Shown here piece after piece: positions 25,303 through 37,942 of a DNA stretch of 64,000 bases; positions within the stretch are counted from its first letter, which is position 1; every line of letters starts with the position of its first letter. A model generated the notes under the pieces. That model searched no databases and was not told where the DNA came from. It saw only the letters and a program-made list of their open reading frames with translations. Made by a program: the position numbers and the translations under genes. The DNA comes from Anseranas semipalmata (Eukaryota; Chordata; Aves; Anseriformes; Anseranatidae): contig VXAA01001394.1 in NCBI GenBank assembly GCA_013399115.1, forward strand, positions 414,366 through 478,365. The letters run 5' to 3'.

Positions 25303-27319
25303 CATGCATCTTAGAGTTTTTATGGGACATTTTTAGTCTTTGTTTTGGACTCCTGAGGCTTTCCATTTCCTAGCTGCTTCTTTGCAAGCAGACTCCCACA
25401 GCGTTTGTCTATTGCTATACATATTCTGTGAAAAAGCACGTACCTTGAATGTTTTAGTGACCTTGCAATTTATTCGCAGACTGTGGTAAACTTTTGTTTG
25501 TATAATTCATGGGAAGTACTAAATGAAAAGGGTGCTGTAGATTTTTTTCCTAGTACAGCACCCTGCCCTGAAAAAACAATAGAAGTAAAATGAAGCATTT
25601 ATAGAAAAACTAGCCATCTGTCCAAACACTGCTCAGCTTTTTGTCCAAAGGCTATTTTACTGAATTTGGTGTTGTTTGTCTGTGCACCTGTGGTTGCACA
25701 CAAGGACACTTTTTCTTCCTTAGATAAATATTTGTACAGGAGATACTTGCACTTAATACTGCTTATTTTCATTTTGTTTTAGTGAAGGTATTACTATTAA
25801 AATAGAATAGGACAGAAATACGAGGCAGCTCATCTACACGTAGCAGGTCCATCTGCTTCTCGAGATTAACATGTTTCGCTGATTATTCAGTGTAGAACTT
25901 CCCTAATAGCAACAACCTGGAGGAGCCGTAGGCTGTTGGCAGTGTCACTGCGGAACAGGGCTGGCCCCCGGGGACCTATGGAACAGCGAGTGCTAACTAC
26001 CTCCTCCCTTTCTGGGGAGCTCAGGCACGCAGCAGCCCTTCCTCTACGCCCTTGTTCAGTACACTTGCTGCCCTTGAACCACTCGATGGGTTTGAATGAG
26101 CTTGAATTCTTGGAGGTAAAACATTTCAGTCCAGATACCCTGTGATGTCACATAATTCTGCAAACACTTACCCACTGGGCTATCCAAAATAGGTGCTGAA
26201 GTGGCAGGCTTGCTTTAGGCTCTGGGCTTCTTGTGCTGCCAAGAGGACAGCGCTGGGGTTTGCTCCAGCAGCATTGCGGTGGGAGGGTATTGCCATCAAA
26301 GGTGTGCAGCCTTACCCAGCTCTGGATATGTGGCTGCCCCTTGCTGGCCATTCCTTCAGTGCTGCTGTGCTCTAGAAGATTGGAAAAAAGTCCTTTATCC
26401 CTTTGACTGTTTTAATTACAGAAACCTTAGTGGATGTCTTCTAAGGATAAAGGACGCATCCTTAATGAATGAGTTGCAGGTGGAGTTTGTTCCACTTTGT
26501 TATGAAGGATGATTTGACAAAGTGAAATCTGGATAAATTCAGTCCAGTGGTTTAAAACTGAACTGCAGACCTAAAAGAAAAGCTGTACTAGAATAAACTT
26601 TAAATTCTGTGTTCTGTTTTGTTGCAACTTAGAAAGCTTTGTTTCATTTGAAAAATGATTTATCAGAACATAGGTGAATTTTCTCGCACTGCTTTGCTTT
26701 ATGAATTTGGTGATTCTCTGGTTCTGCAGAGTTATTATGCATTGCAAATAATTTAAGTCCTTTTTATTGTAGTGTAGTGTTCATTCTTGGAAATGAAGAA
26801 CAAATAGCATATCTAACAGTATAATACTTATACTGGGAATAAAGCAACCTCTGTAACATCATAAAGTATCAACACTTAATGATTATTTCTTTTATGTTCC
26901 ATGAATTTCTAATTTTTTGGTGCTGCCCAAGCCTATATCCAGTTTATTCCAAATTATCTAACCTGCTACCCGTATAGTAGTCTGCTTTTAAGCAATTCTT
27001 AATCTTTCCTGTTCTTGTGCTGTCATCTCTGAGTGCTCTTCCTGCAACGATTAGAAACCTTCTTCACCCTTTAAGAATGGTATACGGTCACAAACAATAT
27101 ATTCAGATGAAAGGGAAATACTTGACCAGCATGTCTTAGCAGCTCTTTGATCTGCTTGCGGAAGGCTGGTGCATCTTCCAGCCATCCCTTTCGGAAGGTG
27201 AACAAGTGAAACATTGTCTTGTTGGGGCAGAGAGGTCTGCATACTTCACATAGAAAGGAAAACACTGATCACCTTCCAGAGGCTGCACTGGAAAGATAAT
27301 TTAGAAATTAAGATGTGCC

Positions 27320-27337
27320 GGGGTGGGGTGGGGAGGG
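27320..27337 (+). other. Strong G-quadruplex motif (short loops)
   Basis: Runs GGGG, GGGG, GGGG and GGG are separated by single bases (T, T, A). Loops of one nucleotide give the most stable class of parallel quadruplexes known in vitro. A second G-rich run (five G, A, six G) lies about 40 bp downstream at 27377-27388. Confidence 0.85.
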
Positions 27338-29800
27338 CATGATAGCCACGCTGTTAATTAATTGCCCAGACATTCTGGGGGAGGGGGGAGTATTTTCATT
27401 TGTGAGTGTGTGCAAAATATTTATTTATTTGACAAGAAAAACATTGTTTTTCTTGAACCAGACTATCAGAGAACAGGACGTTCCAAGTGCAATTTGAGAC
27501 GCCTATGAACAGCAAAATGATGGAAAGGCTTCAGTTTGAGGTGGTAATTGGCTTCATTTTAGAAACGTGCTGTCTGTATGAGTTTAGGTTTTTAGGTAAC
27601 TAATTGGGAAACGTTGTTTGAATATACAGCGGAAGCTCCTCGTGGTCTGCCTGCCCAAAAGACAAACCTCTATTAGTTCAGATTATGCTGAATTCATGCT
27701 CTGGTAGCTCGTGTGTTAAGTGATTCCAAAGTATTTTATGACCAGTAGCTTTTTTTGGTTGTTTTTTAAGATAAGCGATGGGACAAGAAGGACATAGGCA
27801 TTGTTCCACTTGACAATTGGGTCAGCACTAGGATCTGGGGTCTTGTCCAAACCTCCCAAAACTGAAAAGCTTCAAATTATTGGAGTTTGAATTGAAGCCT
27901 GAGTGGTATGGTCAAGGTCATAGAGAAAGCTCGTGGTAAGTTGGCAGTAGACCATGCATCCTGATTCCAAGATCCTCATCTAAAGTGCCAGTTTATGCTG
28001 CTTTGAGAGAGACTTGTAATTATCATACTTAAAATTGCAGCTGGTCAAATGCATGAACTAAGCAGACCTGTCAAAAATGTTCAGCAGGCAATTTGCCAGC
28101 ACCCATTTCCATAGTCTCCTATAATATGGAAAAAAACATGTTTCCATTCCCTGTGCAGACCCTAAGCTGCAAGCTTCTCATTCTTGCCTTCTATTTGTTA
28201 TTGCAAAAGGAGGGAGGCAAACGGACTTCTTGGTTGTGTTTCGTTTTGTTTTTCCCTAAACCTGCCATGACTGTGTGATGGAGGTTGTCTGACTTCCATA
28301 CATTTGAGGTGCTGGTTATGCTGATAGTGAGCAAATAATAATTTTAGTGTAATGAATACATGCTGATAGACAAATAAATCTTTTTCTTGGATTTTTGCAT
28401 ACTTAAGAATCTGGCCCCAGTCCCATCCCACTGAGAGCAGATGAGATGCCTGTAAGATTAGTCCCATATTAATGACTACAGAACATTATGTCATATAGAA
28501 GTATAACAAAAGATTGTGTCATATAGGTACTAAAAAAAAAAAACCACATGGTTAACTTCCTAAGGCAGTGTTTAAAAACCTGTTGGTTCAGCAGATCTTG
28601 CACTAGCATAAACATTTTTTTCTTCTCTTTAAAACGTTTGCATTACTGAAATGCTGATTGATTTCTGCTGTGCTATTGTCCAACATAAGACCTTCTGAAA
28701 ATAGTGTGATATTGTTTTCCCTCTACTTCTTTTGAAGTAGTTACAAAATGCAGAGATGAAACAAGATATTGTAAAATGCAATTTAGATAGATTCTCCCTG
28801 ATCCACAGGTAATGAAAGGGATGCTGTTTATGGTCCCAAGAGAAATAGAAATGTTTGGGCAGTATGTATGACACGGCTTGTAAGCTATATCCAAAGCATC
28901 AAATACCCAAAAGCTAGTCAAGAATGACTCAGCCTACTGATGGTTATTCCAGGTCAAAACACAACAGATATCCTAAAACAAAGTGGTTTTGTATAGATGT
29001 ATATATTATCACTGTATGTGTGCTTAGGCACACGAAGGAAAAGTTTGATTTCTAGAAAGGCTTCAGTGTATAGTTATATATAAGATTAGTACTCGTGATG
29101 GATGTCTTCAGAATATTGATATCATGTTACTCTCTCCATCGATCACATCATTTTTTCTAATGAAAATCTACCAATTGAAATGACAAATTGGCAGTAAACA
29201 GGTCTTAAGGGAAGTTGCTGCACTGCTGATCAGTGAGAGCAGCCGCCATTAAGTTTGAGATCCAGTGTGCTGCTCTAGAACCAGAGTTTCTGCTGTATTG
29301 GCTCCAACTGCAGACTCATCCAGCATGACACTGCAGCCAACATGGGGCCTGGAAGTACAGGGGCTCTTCTCTTGAATCTAAGATATCGCATCCATGAACT
29401 AAGCATCAAGCAATAGACATGAGGGACATTTTGCTTGCAAAATCTTTAGGCCACTATTTAAATCACTCTAGAAGGTGTTTTGAAATATTAAGCCATTTAA
29501 TTTTTGCAATAAATTCTCTCAAATCAAATCCTGTTTGCCTCCTTTATTGTGGAAATAATCAGACTTCTTCCTTGTAATCATCCAAAAAGCTGCTAGCAAC
29601 TGCCAATCTTCTCTTGCAAAGTTCATATTAACAACAAATAATTGAATTTCATATCTTTTACCACATAATTGCAACAACAGCAACAACAAAAAAGCCAAAA
29701 AACCCAACCTACCTTAAAAGGTGGGGGAGGGCAAAGAAAGATGCATAATTGAAGAGACAATCCCTGTCTCGCACATGTGGTGACAAGCTTTACGTGATTT

Positions 29801-29858
29801 TTATTGCAATAATTACTGTATCCTGCTGATCAAGAATAATTATCATTACCATGGCAAC
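29801..29858 (+). promoter_or_regulatory. Motif cluster: PAR-bZIP-like palindrome plus RFX X-box
   Basis: TTATTGCAATAA at 29801-29812 is a perfect 12-bp palindrome of the type bound by C/EBP or PAR-bZIP factors. An RFX X-box-like site, ATTACCATGGCAAC, lies at 29845-29858 and matches 13 of 14 positions of GTTRCCATGGYAAC. Between them is a homeodomain-type TAATTATCATTA. Together this looks like a compact enhancer-type element in otherwise plain DNA. These are motif matches only. Confidence 0.35.
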
Positions 29859-31796
29859 TTCATACAGAGAGTGATTGGGGGTGGGTCAGAGTAGAACAGT
29901 TCCTTGAGAGCAGCATTCAACATGCTCATTTGGTGTGGTTTTGTGTGTGTCTCGAAATACTGACATTCATCCTCCTTGTTTATTTTAGCTCCTGTATCAA
30001 GTAAGGAAATGAGGGATGTTGCAGCAGCATACAAGCCCATCTGTTGTGGATGCACTCACACTTTAATGCTGGTCATTCGTTCATTTCGAGTTCAGAAGCA
30101 CAGAGTCCAAAGTATGTAGATTCAAAGAATTGCATCTTCTCTGTGCATGTGCTGCCGTTCATCTCATTGAGGCAGACAAAATGAAATTCTGTGCATATTG
30201 CTAATTAAGGTAGGGAGACTCAGCTGACTTTCTGCTTGCTGTGCATCTGTACTAGATCCTTGGGTAATGACATGCGTGTACATTTATTTCCGTATTTGGC
30301 CAGTGTTTGTTCTCTTGAAACCTTCTGTCCTCATGATTTCTTGCAACATTCAGTGCATGCTGATTTTTCATTTCTTATAGAGCATTTCACCAGTGCAGAG
30401 ATAATACTGTTCCAAAAGCACTTTTCAGGCTATTTTAAAGTTAAAAATAACATTTTGAAGAATATCAAGTGATCTGGACATTTGTGATCCATTTTTCAAA
30501 AATCAGTCTTTAATTTTATTCTTTATCATATAACACATAAAACAGCCATCTTAATGGTTTAAATGGACAATGAAAATAATTCATAGAGTGAGGATCATGC
30601 TATATGAGTACATAAAGAGAACTTATGGCATTCCAAAACATCAATATATCTTCACTGAAGTTTCCAAATTCCTGATATCAAGAGTTAAGGCAATGCAGAC
30701 CCAATGTTTTGGAGAAACTAGAAGATTTAAGACGCATGGCCAGTTTGCAACACGATGCTAAGTCTTTCTAGCCCAGTCGGCATAGTCTGTTGGACTAGTT
30801 CACTGTGGGTACTGTCAAAATAACTACTTGTGGGGAAGGACTGAGATGAAGACACTGTCTGGCATTCTGAAAAGTTGAATTTCAATATCTTGTCCACACA
30901 TGTACCTGGTTTCTGAAGTTTTCTTAGTGGCACCATATTGCACCATGGAGTGATTTGTTGGTTGGAGCGAAGGAGCTTTTTCTCTCTCGCTCTGAGAGGG
31001 GCTTTCCCTTTTTGTACTGAGATATACCTTTTCTCAGTCCCAAATTGTATTGGGTCAGTTATGATGCCATGGATGGTAAGTGAAGGCTGTGTCTCAGCCT
31101 TGCGGGTAGATGATGGATGGCATCATCTCGCCAATCTGCACAATGGACCATGCGTAGATAGCTCTTGTTAAGTCGGTTTGTCATGATGCTATAGCTAGAG
31201 GAGTGACAGCCCTGTCCTTCAGAGCTTCTGAGTCCTGTTCCAAAGCATCTTGGTGCATGGTTAGAGTGAATATACCTGCTATGTTGAGGCATGCCCTGAA
31301 GGGATGTTAGGCTGGCACTGCAGGAGTTGCTTTACTTTTTTTTTTTTTGTTTCTTTTGTGCCTTGTTTCTTCACTCTCTCAATCCTGTAGAGGAAGATGT
31401 TGTGTGACGTGCGTGTCTACCCTGCGAGATCAAGCATATCCTGTTTCAGGACTGAATTTCATAGCCTGTCTCGGGGGGGGGTGGGGGGGGGAAGTATGTA
31501 ACTCTTGGCTTCACTAGCTGATAAGTGAAGGGAATGTTTTAGAAGGATTCTTCTGAAGCAGTAAAGTAAGTAAGGTAAGTCTACAGTGAGAACAGTTTGA
31601 GTATTCATGCTTCTTATTATTATGCTGTCGTGAATGTGACTCCGAGCTCCCATGCCTTAAGTGCTTGGAAGACAGAGTATTTTTACTCAGCCCACTGGAA
31701 CATTTTGTTGGGTATTGACTTTTTGCTTTGTATCAAATTAAAGCATCAGTGTACATATGGCCCAGTACTCTCCTGCTTCCTCTTGTTCCTTGGCAG
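29859..31796. other. AT-rich non-coding stretch, no gene recognised
   Basis: Short open frames only, without domains. It contains a 13-T run at 31336-31348 and the G9-T-G9 run described separately. I see nothing else that I can support. Confidence 0.7.
31473..31491 (+). repeat. G9-T-G9 homopurine-type run
   Basis: Nine G, one T, nine G. It can fold into a quadruplex in several registers, since each G9 supplies two G3-4 blocks. It is a typical polymerase stall point, so the exact G counts in the assembly may be off. Confidence 0.9.
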
Positions 31797-31888
31797 TGTA
31801 CGTATCTACCAACGAAGGGGCTCAGTATGCAGCACTCTTACACTGCTTGCATCCATGTGGTCTCCAGTCTGTCTCTGCTTGTTTAAGG
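31797..31888 (+). other. Candidate 92-nt exon with strong splice sites
   Basis: The acceptor is a long pyrimidine run ending TTCCTTGGCAG. The donor is AGG|GTAAGTT, matching the intron consensus through +6. Between them are 92 nt, open in two of three frames, so coding potential is not discriminating. The translations match nothing I recognise. An exon of a long non-coding RNA or a cryptic exon is as likely as a coding one. It is one of the best-bracketed candidates on the plus strand. Confidence 0.25.
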
Positions 31889-33424
31889 GTAAGTTCCCTT
31901 TTCCCCCAAACAAAAAGGCATGCATTAGTGAGGACTCCTGCAAGCCGAGTGCTGGGTAGAGGATGCAAGGACCACAAGGGATGTCCCCATGAACAGGAAT
32001 GTGGTAAATCTCAGATAAAAGTGAAGGCACAGAGCTTCTATAGCCACCATTTCTCAACTTTTCTTTCCTTCTTCCCCATGTGTTCTTCCCTTTCTGTCAG
32101 TCCTGCAGAAGCAACAATATTAGAATTATGGCACTGTACAGCCCCACGGAGGGAAGTTTACTGAAAAGAAGGCAGCAGCCCTTTGGCACCTTGTATCCAC
32201 ATGCACCTTCACCACTGCTGTTACCAGCCCATCTCCCCTTGCTCTGCTTCCAAAGATTTGTTTGCAAATGTTGAGGTCTGACAGACACTCAGGATTCAAG
32301 CTCCTGTTTCTTTTTCTGGCACTCAGTTCCATGGCCAAGAAATGACTGGTGTGACTGATTCAAAATTATACTGCTCTCAGCGCTTATTGAAATCTTTCAT
32401 CTCCCTGTCACTTACTTCTCATTGTACTGCCTCTAGGTTTGTGTGTGGCCTCTAAAGCACTTTTAAAGTAGTAGTCTTGATCTATCAGTCTGATTTTTGA
32501 GGAGTAGAACTGCCAAATGAGGCCCTAGCAGTGCTAGAGCAGGCAGCAAGTTGCAGTGTGCAGCTTGGTGTCCTCTGCAAGCCATCAGAGGAGAGGCTGG
32601 GGCTGCGGTACCCTCCTGCTGCTCAGAAATGCTGCTCTCGGCCTGGAGGTGCCCACGCAGGACCCCAGGCTGCCTGCCTGGGCAGCAGTGCCTGAGCATC
32701 CCCGTGGCAGCATGCTGCTCCTTTTGGTTAGCTGTTCGTGCCAAATCCAAAAATTGAGTATCTTACAACAGTGCTCTTTTCTTCCTCATTTTAAACAGTA
32801 AAGGAGCTCTTGGACTTCACTGTGGTAGAGGCCTTCTATATGAAATGTGAGTTTTGTCAGCTTGCAAAGCCTGAGACAAATGCGGTGTTCATCACAAAAA
32901 TTGAAAGTAGTTGTTTCTTCTAGAATCTGTTTTCCTGTCAAAATGTAAACACGTAGCTATTTGGGAAGGCAAGGTGAGCCTGGGGCTGTTTTCTTCATGT
33001 TAAGGGTCTTAACAGTGTATGAAACACTGTCCTGTACAACTTGATATACTCTGAACATAAAGGTCCATAAAACAAAAGAAGCGCTCTTTATTCAGCTTTG
33101 ATAAAACAGTGGTTCTTATGTATCAGACTATTCTCCAGTCCAGGAAATTATCTATGAGGACAAAGATAGGGTCACTTATGTTCTCTATTACTAGTCACAG
33201 CAACATCTACTCTTTAACATGTCAAGTTCCACGTGATAGAGTTTATGCTCACTGCTGCTGCTGTTACATCACTGGAGCCGCCTATCACGCTGGGCTGTAG
33301 CAGCTTCTGTGGCAAGTGAAGTTACTTAACCACGTTTGGATGGCTTTGACGTGAGTTGCACAAACACAGCCAGGAGTCGTGGGCTGCAGGCAGAGACAAG
33401 CAGGTGGAGTTCAGGGCTTGGGGG

Positions 33425-33475
33425 TGCAAGAGGTCAGGACGTGTGGTCAGAATGGGCCCTTCTGTTCCTAGCAGT
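33425..33475 (+). mobile_element. Decayed CR1-like LINE 3' end
   Basis: The segment around GTCAGAATGGGCCCTTCTG resembles the 3' end of old CR1 LINEs of sauropsids, in which a GATCACAATGGTCCCTTCTGG-type sequence occurs near the terminus. Similarity by eye is roughly three quarters over about 40 bases. The terminal short tandem repeat typical of CR1 is not clear. It is a truncated, inactive relic without coding sequence. Confidence 0.4.
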
Positions 33476-34429
33476 TTCTAGTTTCAGCTACTGCATCCTG
33501 ACAAATCGTTAATGATTTTGCTTATAGGTTTTGTAAGTAATACAGTTATGGATTGATAAGTTTTGAATTGAAATAATCTTGGTTTCTGCACTTTGTCTTG
33601 GTTCTCCACTTGTTATTCTAACTACTGGACACTACAATGACAGCAAGAAATGGTTGGAGAGTGTGAGCAAATATCACATAATTAAGCAATTTGACATTGG
33701 AATGCAAAAAACAAAAACTAACAGTAAAAGACTGGTCTAGATTTCATCTGCTCAAAGTAATAATAAAGACATCAGCAGGGAAATCAGTCATGCACATATA
33801 TTATTTGTGTGCACTTAAGTTGGACAGATAGGATAATGGATGTGGTATACACCAGATGTTACATTTCCTGAAAATAGATATGTTAAAGGAGCTCACAAGT
33901 GGTTGTCAATGCCCCTTTCATTACCCCATCAGTCTAAATTTATCCAGTTGAAATAAACATCTTAGTTAGTCTGAACTTGGGCTTCACCTTTAAATTTTCT
34001 GTGCTACTTTTGCATGCACAAGATAATAGTCAATAAACTTTTACACAGTACGGTACACTTTCTCAAACCCTCTAACAGATTAAAAAGATAGCAGTTTTCT
34101 TGATGCCTCAGTTAAAACAAGAGCAAACGCCAAATGGGCACACCAATGTTAAGGCATAGTGAAGGCCCACACTTTCATAATAATTTTATCATCGAAACAT
34201 GCAGAAATAATGTTCTAACTGCATGTAAAACTAGCTTGTAGGTGTCGTTGTCAGTGCACAGAAATGGCTGTTACAAGTCACTCACTTACAGAAATTCCTA
34301 CCATGAATATACATATAGCTGTAGCAGATTTTCATAGTGTTTTGTTTTATTTCCTGTGGAGCTTGCACTGAAAAATTTCATAATATCTTTGATATTGTGT
34401 ATTAGAATAAATCTCCTGCTGAGTGGTGG

Positions 34430-34462
34430 TTTTTCTTTTTTCTTTTTTTTTCTTTTTTTTAG
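34430..34462 (+). other. 31-nt pyrimidine tract ending in AG (orphan 3' splice-site-like signal)
   Basis: T-rich pyrimidines run without break into TTTTTAG|G. As a 3' splice-site-like signal it is strong, but the sequence that follows shows no convincing open frame with a donor. I treat it as a cryptic acceptor or simple low-complexity DNA. Confidence 0.5.
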
Positions 34463-37400
34463 GTATCTTTATGCTTTGTAAATCAAGTGCAGGCTTCTCA
34501 GGGGAGTAGGGCCAAAAAAGCAGCTGAAATGGGCTTTAGCTCTGACTGGCACGGTACATCATGTCAGGTCCTGTTCACAAGAACAGAAAGTGCCTTTCCA
34601 TCCCAGGTAGCTGGGGCTGTGTCTGCCTGTGAAGTCACATACAGTCATGGCAGAACATAGCATGGTGTCAATGTGTTTACTACTCTAGCTTTTTATATAG
34701 TGCTATTTCATACACAGAGAAATGGACAAACTTCTTGCTAGAAGGCAGGTTAGAAGGGAAGCCCCCAGAAGGCACCAAGTTGGAGAGTAACTGGACGTTC
34801 AGATAAGTACCTCTTGTAGGAAATATTTCTCTCTTAGAATCCATTAACAAAGAACTTGGATACTTTCTTCTGTAGAATATCATTGTTCTGGCAGTTGATA
34901 CAGGCTTCTTTATGAAACTATACAGTCTTTTGTTGAAGCTTAGCACACACACATGAAAAATTGGAATTGTTTTTAGAGACAATATCTTAAAAAGAAAGCT
35001 TTTTAAAAAGAATTCTACTGAAAGCACAGGCAATCTCAAAGCTAAAAAGCATGCTAGTATATGGGATAGTTACAGAGGTATTAGTTGACCGTGCTTTTAC
35101 ATACAATTTAAAACAAAATTAATTAAAGAAGGAATAACATAATGCACATTCTTCAGCATCGCATAAAAATGGCAGTTCAGCAACCCAGCGTGTAGAGCAC
35201 TAGAAGCACACGCTAACTTTTACATAGTGAATTATGGAAAAAAAAAAAAAGGGTCTTAAACTAGGTAGTTGCTTCTGTATGTAACTTATTCTATGAAAAT
35301 GAGTTTTGAGCACTCGCAGCTGTACTTATTTCCTATGGTGACTATTGCCCACTGACAGTAGTGGGACCATATTAATTTCAGTGAACTCACGGTCTAGTCT
35401 CTACTGTGAAGACCCTTCCACTCTCATCTGGGGGAGGGCAGGAATTTGTGTTTCTGTTGACTGTTGTTTTCAACACCAGGAATCCCTTATTAAAAATGCC
35501 AGCCAAGAGGGGCAATGAGCTTCAGTTATTTGACCTTCTGAGCAATCGTCTTCTCATTTTAGCATTTAATCTGATAAGGAATAGCCTGCTGTTGACATCA
35601 GATTGATAGGGGATGCAGTACTTTGACATTATTTCCATGTGATTGATGTCTAGATGGCATTCATCCCTGGTCCAAGGAAAAAGATGCCTTGAGCAGCTGA
35701 ACAGTATTGATGCTAGTATTATCAGAGTCTCTGGGGATGCTGAGAAGTACTTCACTGTACTATGGAATAGGATCTGAATAAAGAAGGACTCTGAAAAGGA
35801 AGTACATGTAACCTGGACAGGGTCTTTGGCGTGTGTGGAATGCACTTGTCAGCAGTTATTTTTGTGCCAATAGGTTAGATAAGTGTTACTGTTTACATAC
35901 CGATTTGCTCTGTTATTGAATAATTCCTGTAGTAACCAGGGCAATGGTTCCATCACGTGATACATTCATTGCTCCAAAGATTCAAATCTTCATAAGGGAA
36001 CTTCATTTCATTAGGTTATGTAGATGCTTGGAGAATTTACAGCATTTCTTACACAGACGATAGGTCCTGTCAAAAAACAAGATCGTCCCCGGCTTAAGAC
36101 TTGGTCACAACCTCTGTGGGAGGTACTGAAATATCTTCCTACTGACTAGACTGGATTTGGATCTAGTTTTGAGATCTGCTTAACAAAACCAAGCTCTTTA
36201 ACTTTTTTTTTTTCTGCTGCTTCCATTCATATATATCTGAACAGAATCAGCTGGGCAAGATACAACTCTGCATCATATAGGCAGAATAAAAGAGAGGAAG
36301 ATTTTTCTTTGAATTTGGTGTAAAGCCCATGGTACAGGAGGAGGGGAAAAAGAAAGTGACTTTGGAACTTTCATTTCTCATGGTGTTTTTCTTTGAATAA
36401 AAGACCTCTAATGCCAGTAAAAGTGAATTTTGGTTACTTGCCTTTGAAGCCTGTAAAAATCATAGAATCTACCCAATCTGATTGTACAGAGCAATGGTGG
36501 CTTCCAGAGATGCACCTTGAATATCAGATCAGTCTCCTCAGAGTGCTGGAGATTTTAACTCTGTTTCATTTCTGCAGCAAAACCCAGAAGTTTTATTTAA
36601 AGCCTCTTCTTACTATTTAGATTGTTTTAGAAGGGGGAAGGAAAGCTGAAAACGTGACAGGAGAGTGGAACATTTGGCTTGAGGAGTGTTAAGAAAGATC
36701 AGTGTCTGCAGCTGGAATAAAATGATCTGTGCAAGTTAGGGTATGAAGCAATGCAGTTGGAGTAGTTTATATGTCAGGAGATTGAATTTATCTCAATTCT
36801 GGCTGTCAATAAACAGTGGACACAACTGTCAGGCTAGGTAGGAATGACTTACCAAGAGGGGCTGTGGGTTTCCAGTGCTGCTGGATCTCTCAGCCATGAT
36901 TCAAAGCCTTTCTATGACTTGTATTTGAAAGGCAACTGCAAGGTATTGGGCACAGTGCAAGAATCAGTTAGTGAAAATCTGTAAATCCAGATCGTAAAGG
37001 GTCCTATTACTTTATTCTATGCTTGTATTTGAATTTTGTGCTTTTTTTTTTTTTTTTGTGACCTAGCTAAAAGTGTGTGCTGTGGCAGCTATGGCTATGT
37101 TTGCAGATTCTTGCTAAATAACTTGCTGACATACCATAGATAAATATCTCCCAGACAGTTAAAACTTGATTTCAGTGTATCAAAGCAAATTAGCTAACTA
37201 CTTATATTAAAGAGATAAGCCACTTAATAGGTCTAAACTTTTTTCCCCCTTTTTGCTAGGTGTGATAATTCTGGAAGTCAAAAGCTTATATAATCAGTGG
37301 AAGAGGTTTGTAACTATTGAAAGCAAAGACTTTGTGCAGCATTTACAGTGCATAGCATGACTGGATGCTGAAACTGTTGCAATAGGCTTACTCACATGCA

Positions 37401-37915
37401 TGTACAATTTACAGTAGTATAGGTCATTTTGACAGTAATATAGACAATATGCTGTCCAAGTAAGGAAAAGGTAGGAAAGAGGAACACAAAAGCTAAAATC
37501 GGGAGGTTCAAGATGCTAAATTCTATGCAATCTGTGAAGAAATATGTCTTCAGAGCAAAAGAGAATGGGGAAGCATCTCTATAATTACCCCAATCAGATA
37601 GTATGCCAACAAAAAAGGAACAATTAGTGATGTTTCCCAGTCAATAGATATTTCTCTTTAACTGAGTGATCTATTGCAGAGATATATAATTAGGACCATG
37701 TAATAATAGGTTTGGTAACTCTGTCCCTGTCAAAAAGGGAAGAAAATCCATCCTATTGATAATTGTAGGTTTCTCTGTGTCTCACTTCTTTCCAACCTCT
37801 TTTTCCCCCTCACCAGATCCTTTAAACAAGCCTGGCTTTTGGCTCACCATATTTTAGTTTGAGTCACTGAACTTGTTTATAGATGGCACTCAATGAGTTA
37901 ACAAAAAAAAAAAAA

Positions 37916-37942
37916 NNNNNNNNNNNNNNNNNNNNNNNNNNN
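37916..37942. other. Assembly gap, 27 N
   Basis: A run of 27 N directly follows at least 13 A. Sequencing failure at a homopolymer is the likely reason for the gap, and the true length of the A tract and of the missing sequence is unknown. Confidence 0.99.

Larger units (their letters stand above)
24282..29789. other. AT-rich non-coding stretch, no gene recognised
   Basis: No open frame over 100 codons and no recognisable product. It contains the longest T tract of the window, the G-quadruplex motif at 27320-27337 and AATAAA hexamers at 26592 and 26838. Around 25930-26360 it is moderately GC-rich, with overlapping short open frames on both strands that look like chance. Confidence 0.7.
31889..37915. 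other. AT-rich non-coding stretch, no gene recognised
   Basis: It contains a decayed CR1-like end (33425-33475), a 31-nt pyrimidine tract ending in AG (34430-34462) and a 16-T run (37042-37057). A GC-richer patch near 32540-32720 has overlapping short open frames on both strands. No gene can be supported. Confidence 0.7.

Noticed and set aside
31597..32164. Two overlapping plus-strand open frames of 120 and 135 codons
   Set aside because: They are in different frames over the same DNA and not recognisable. Only the splice-bracketed part at 31797-31888 was kept as a candidate.
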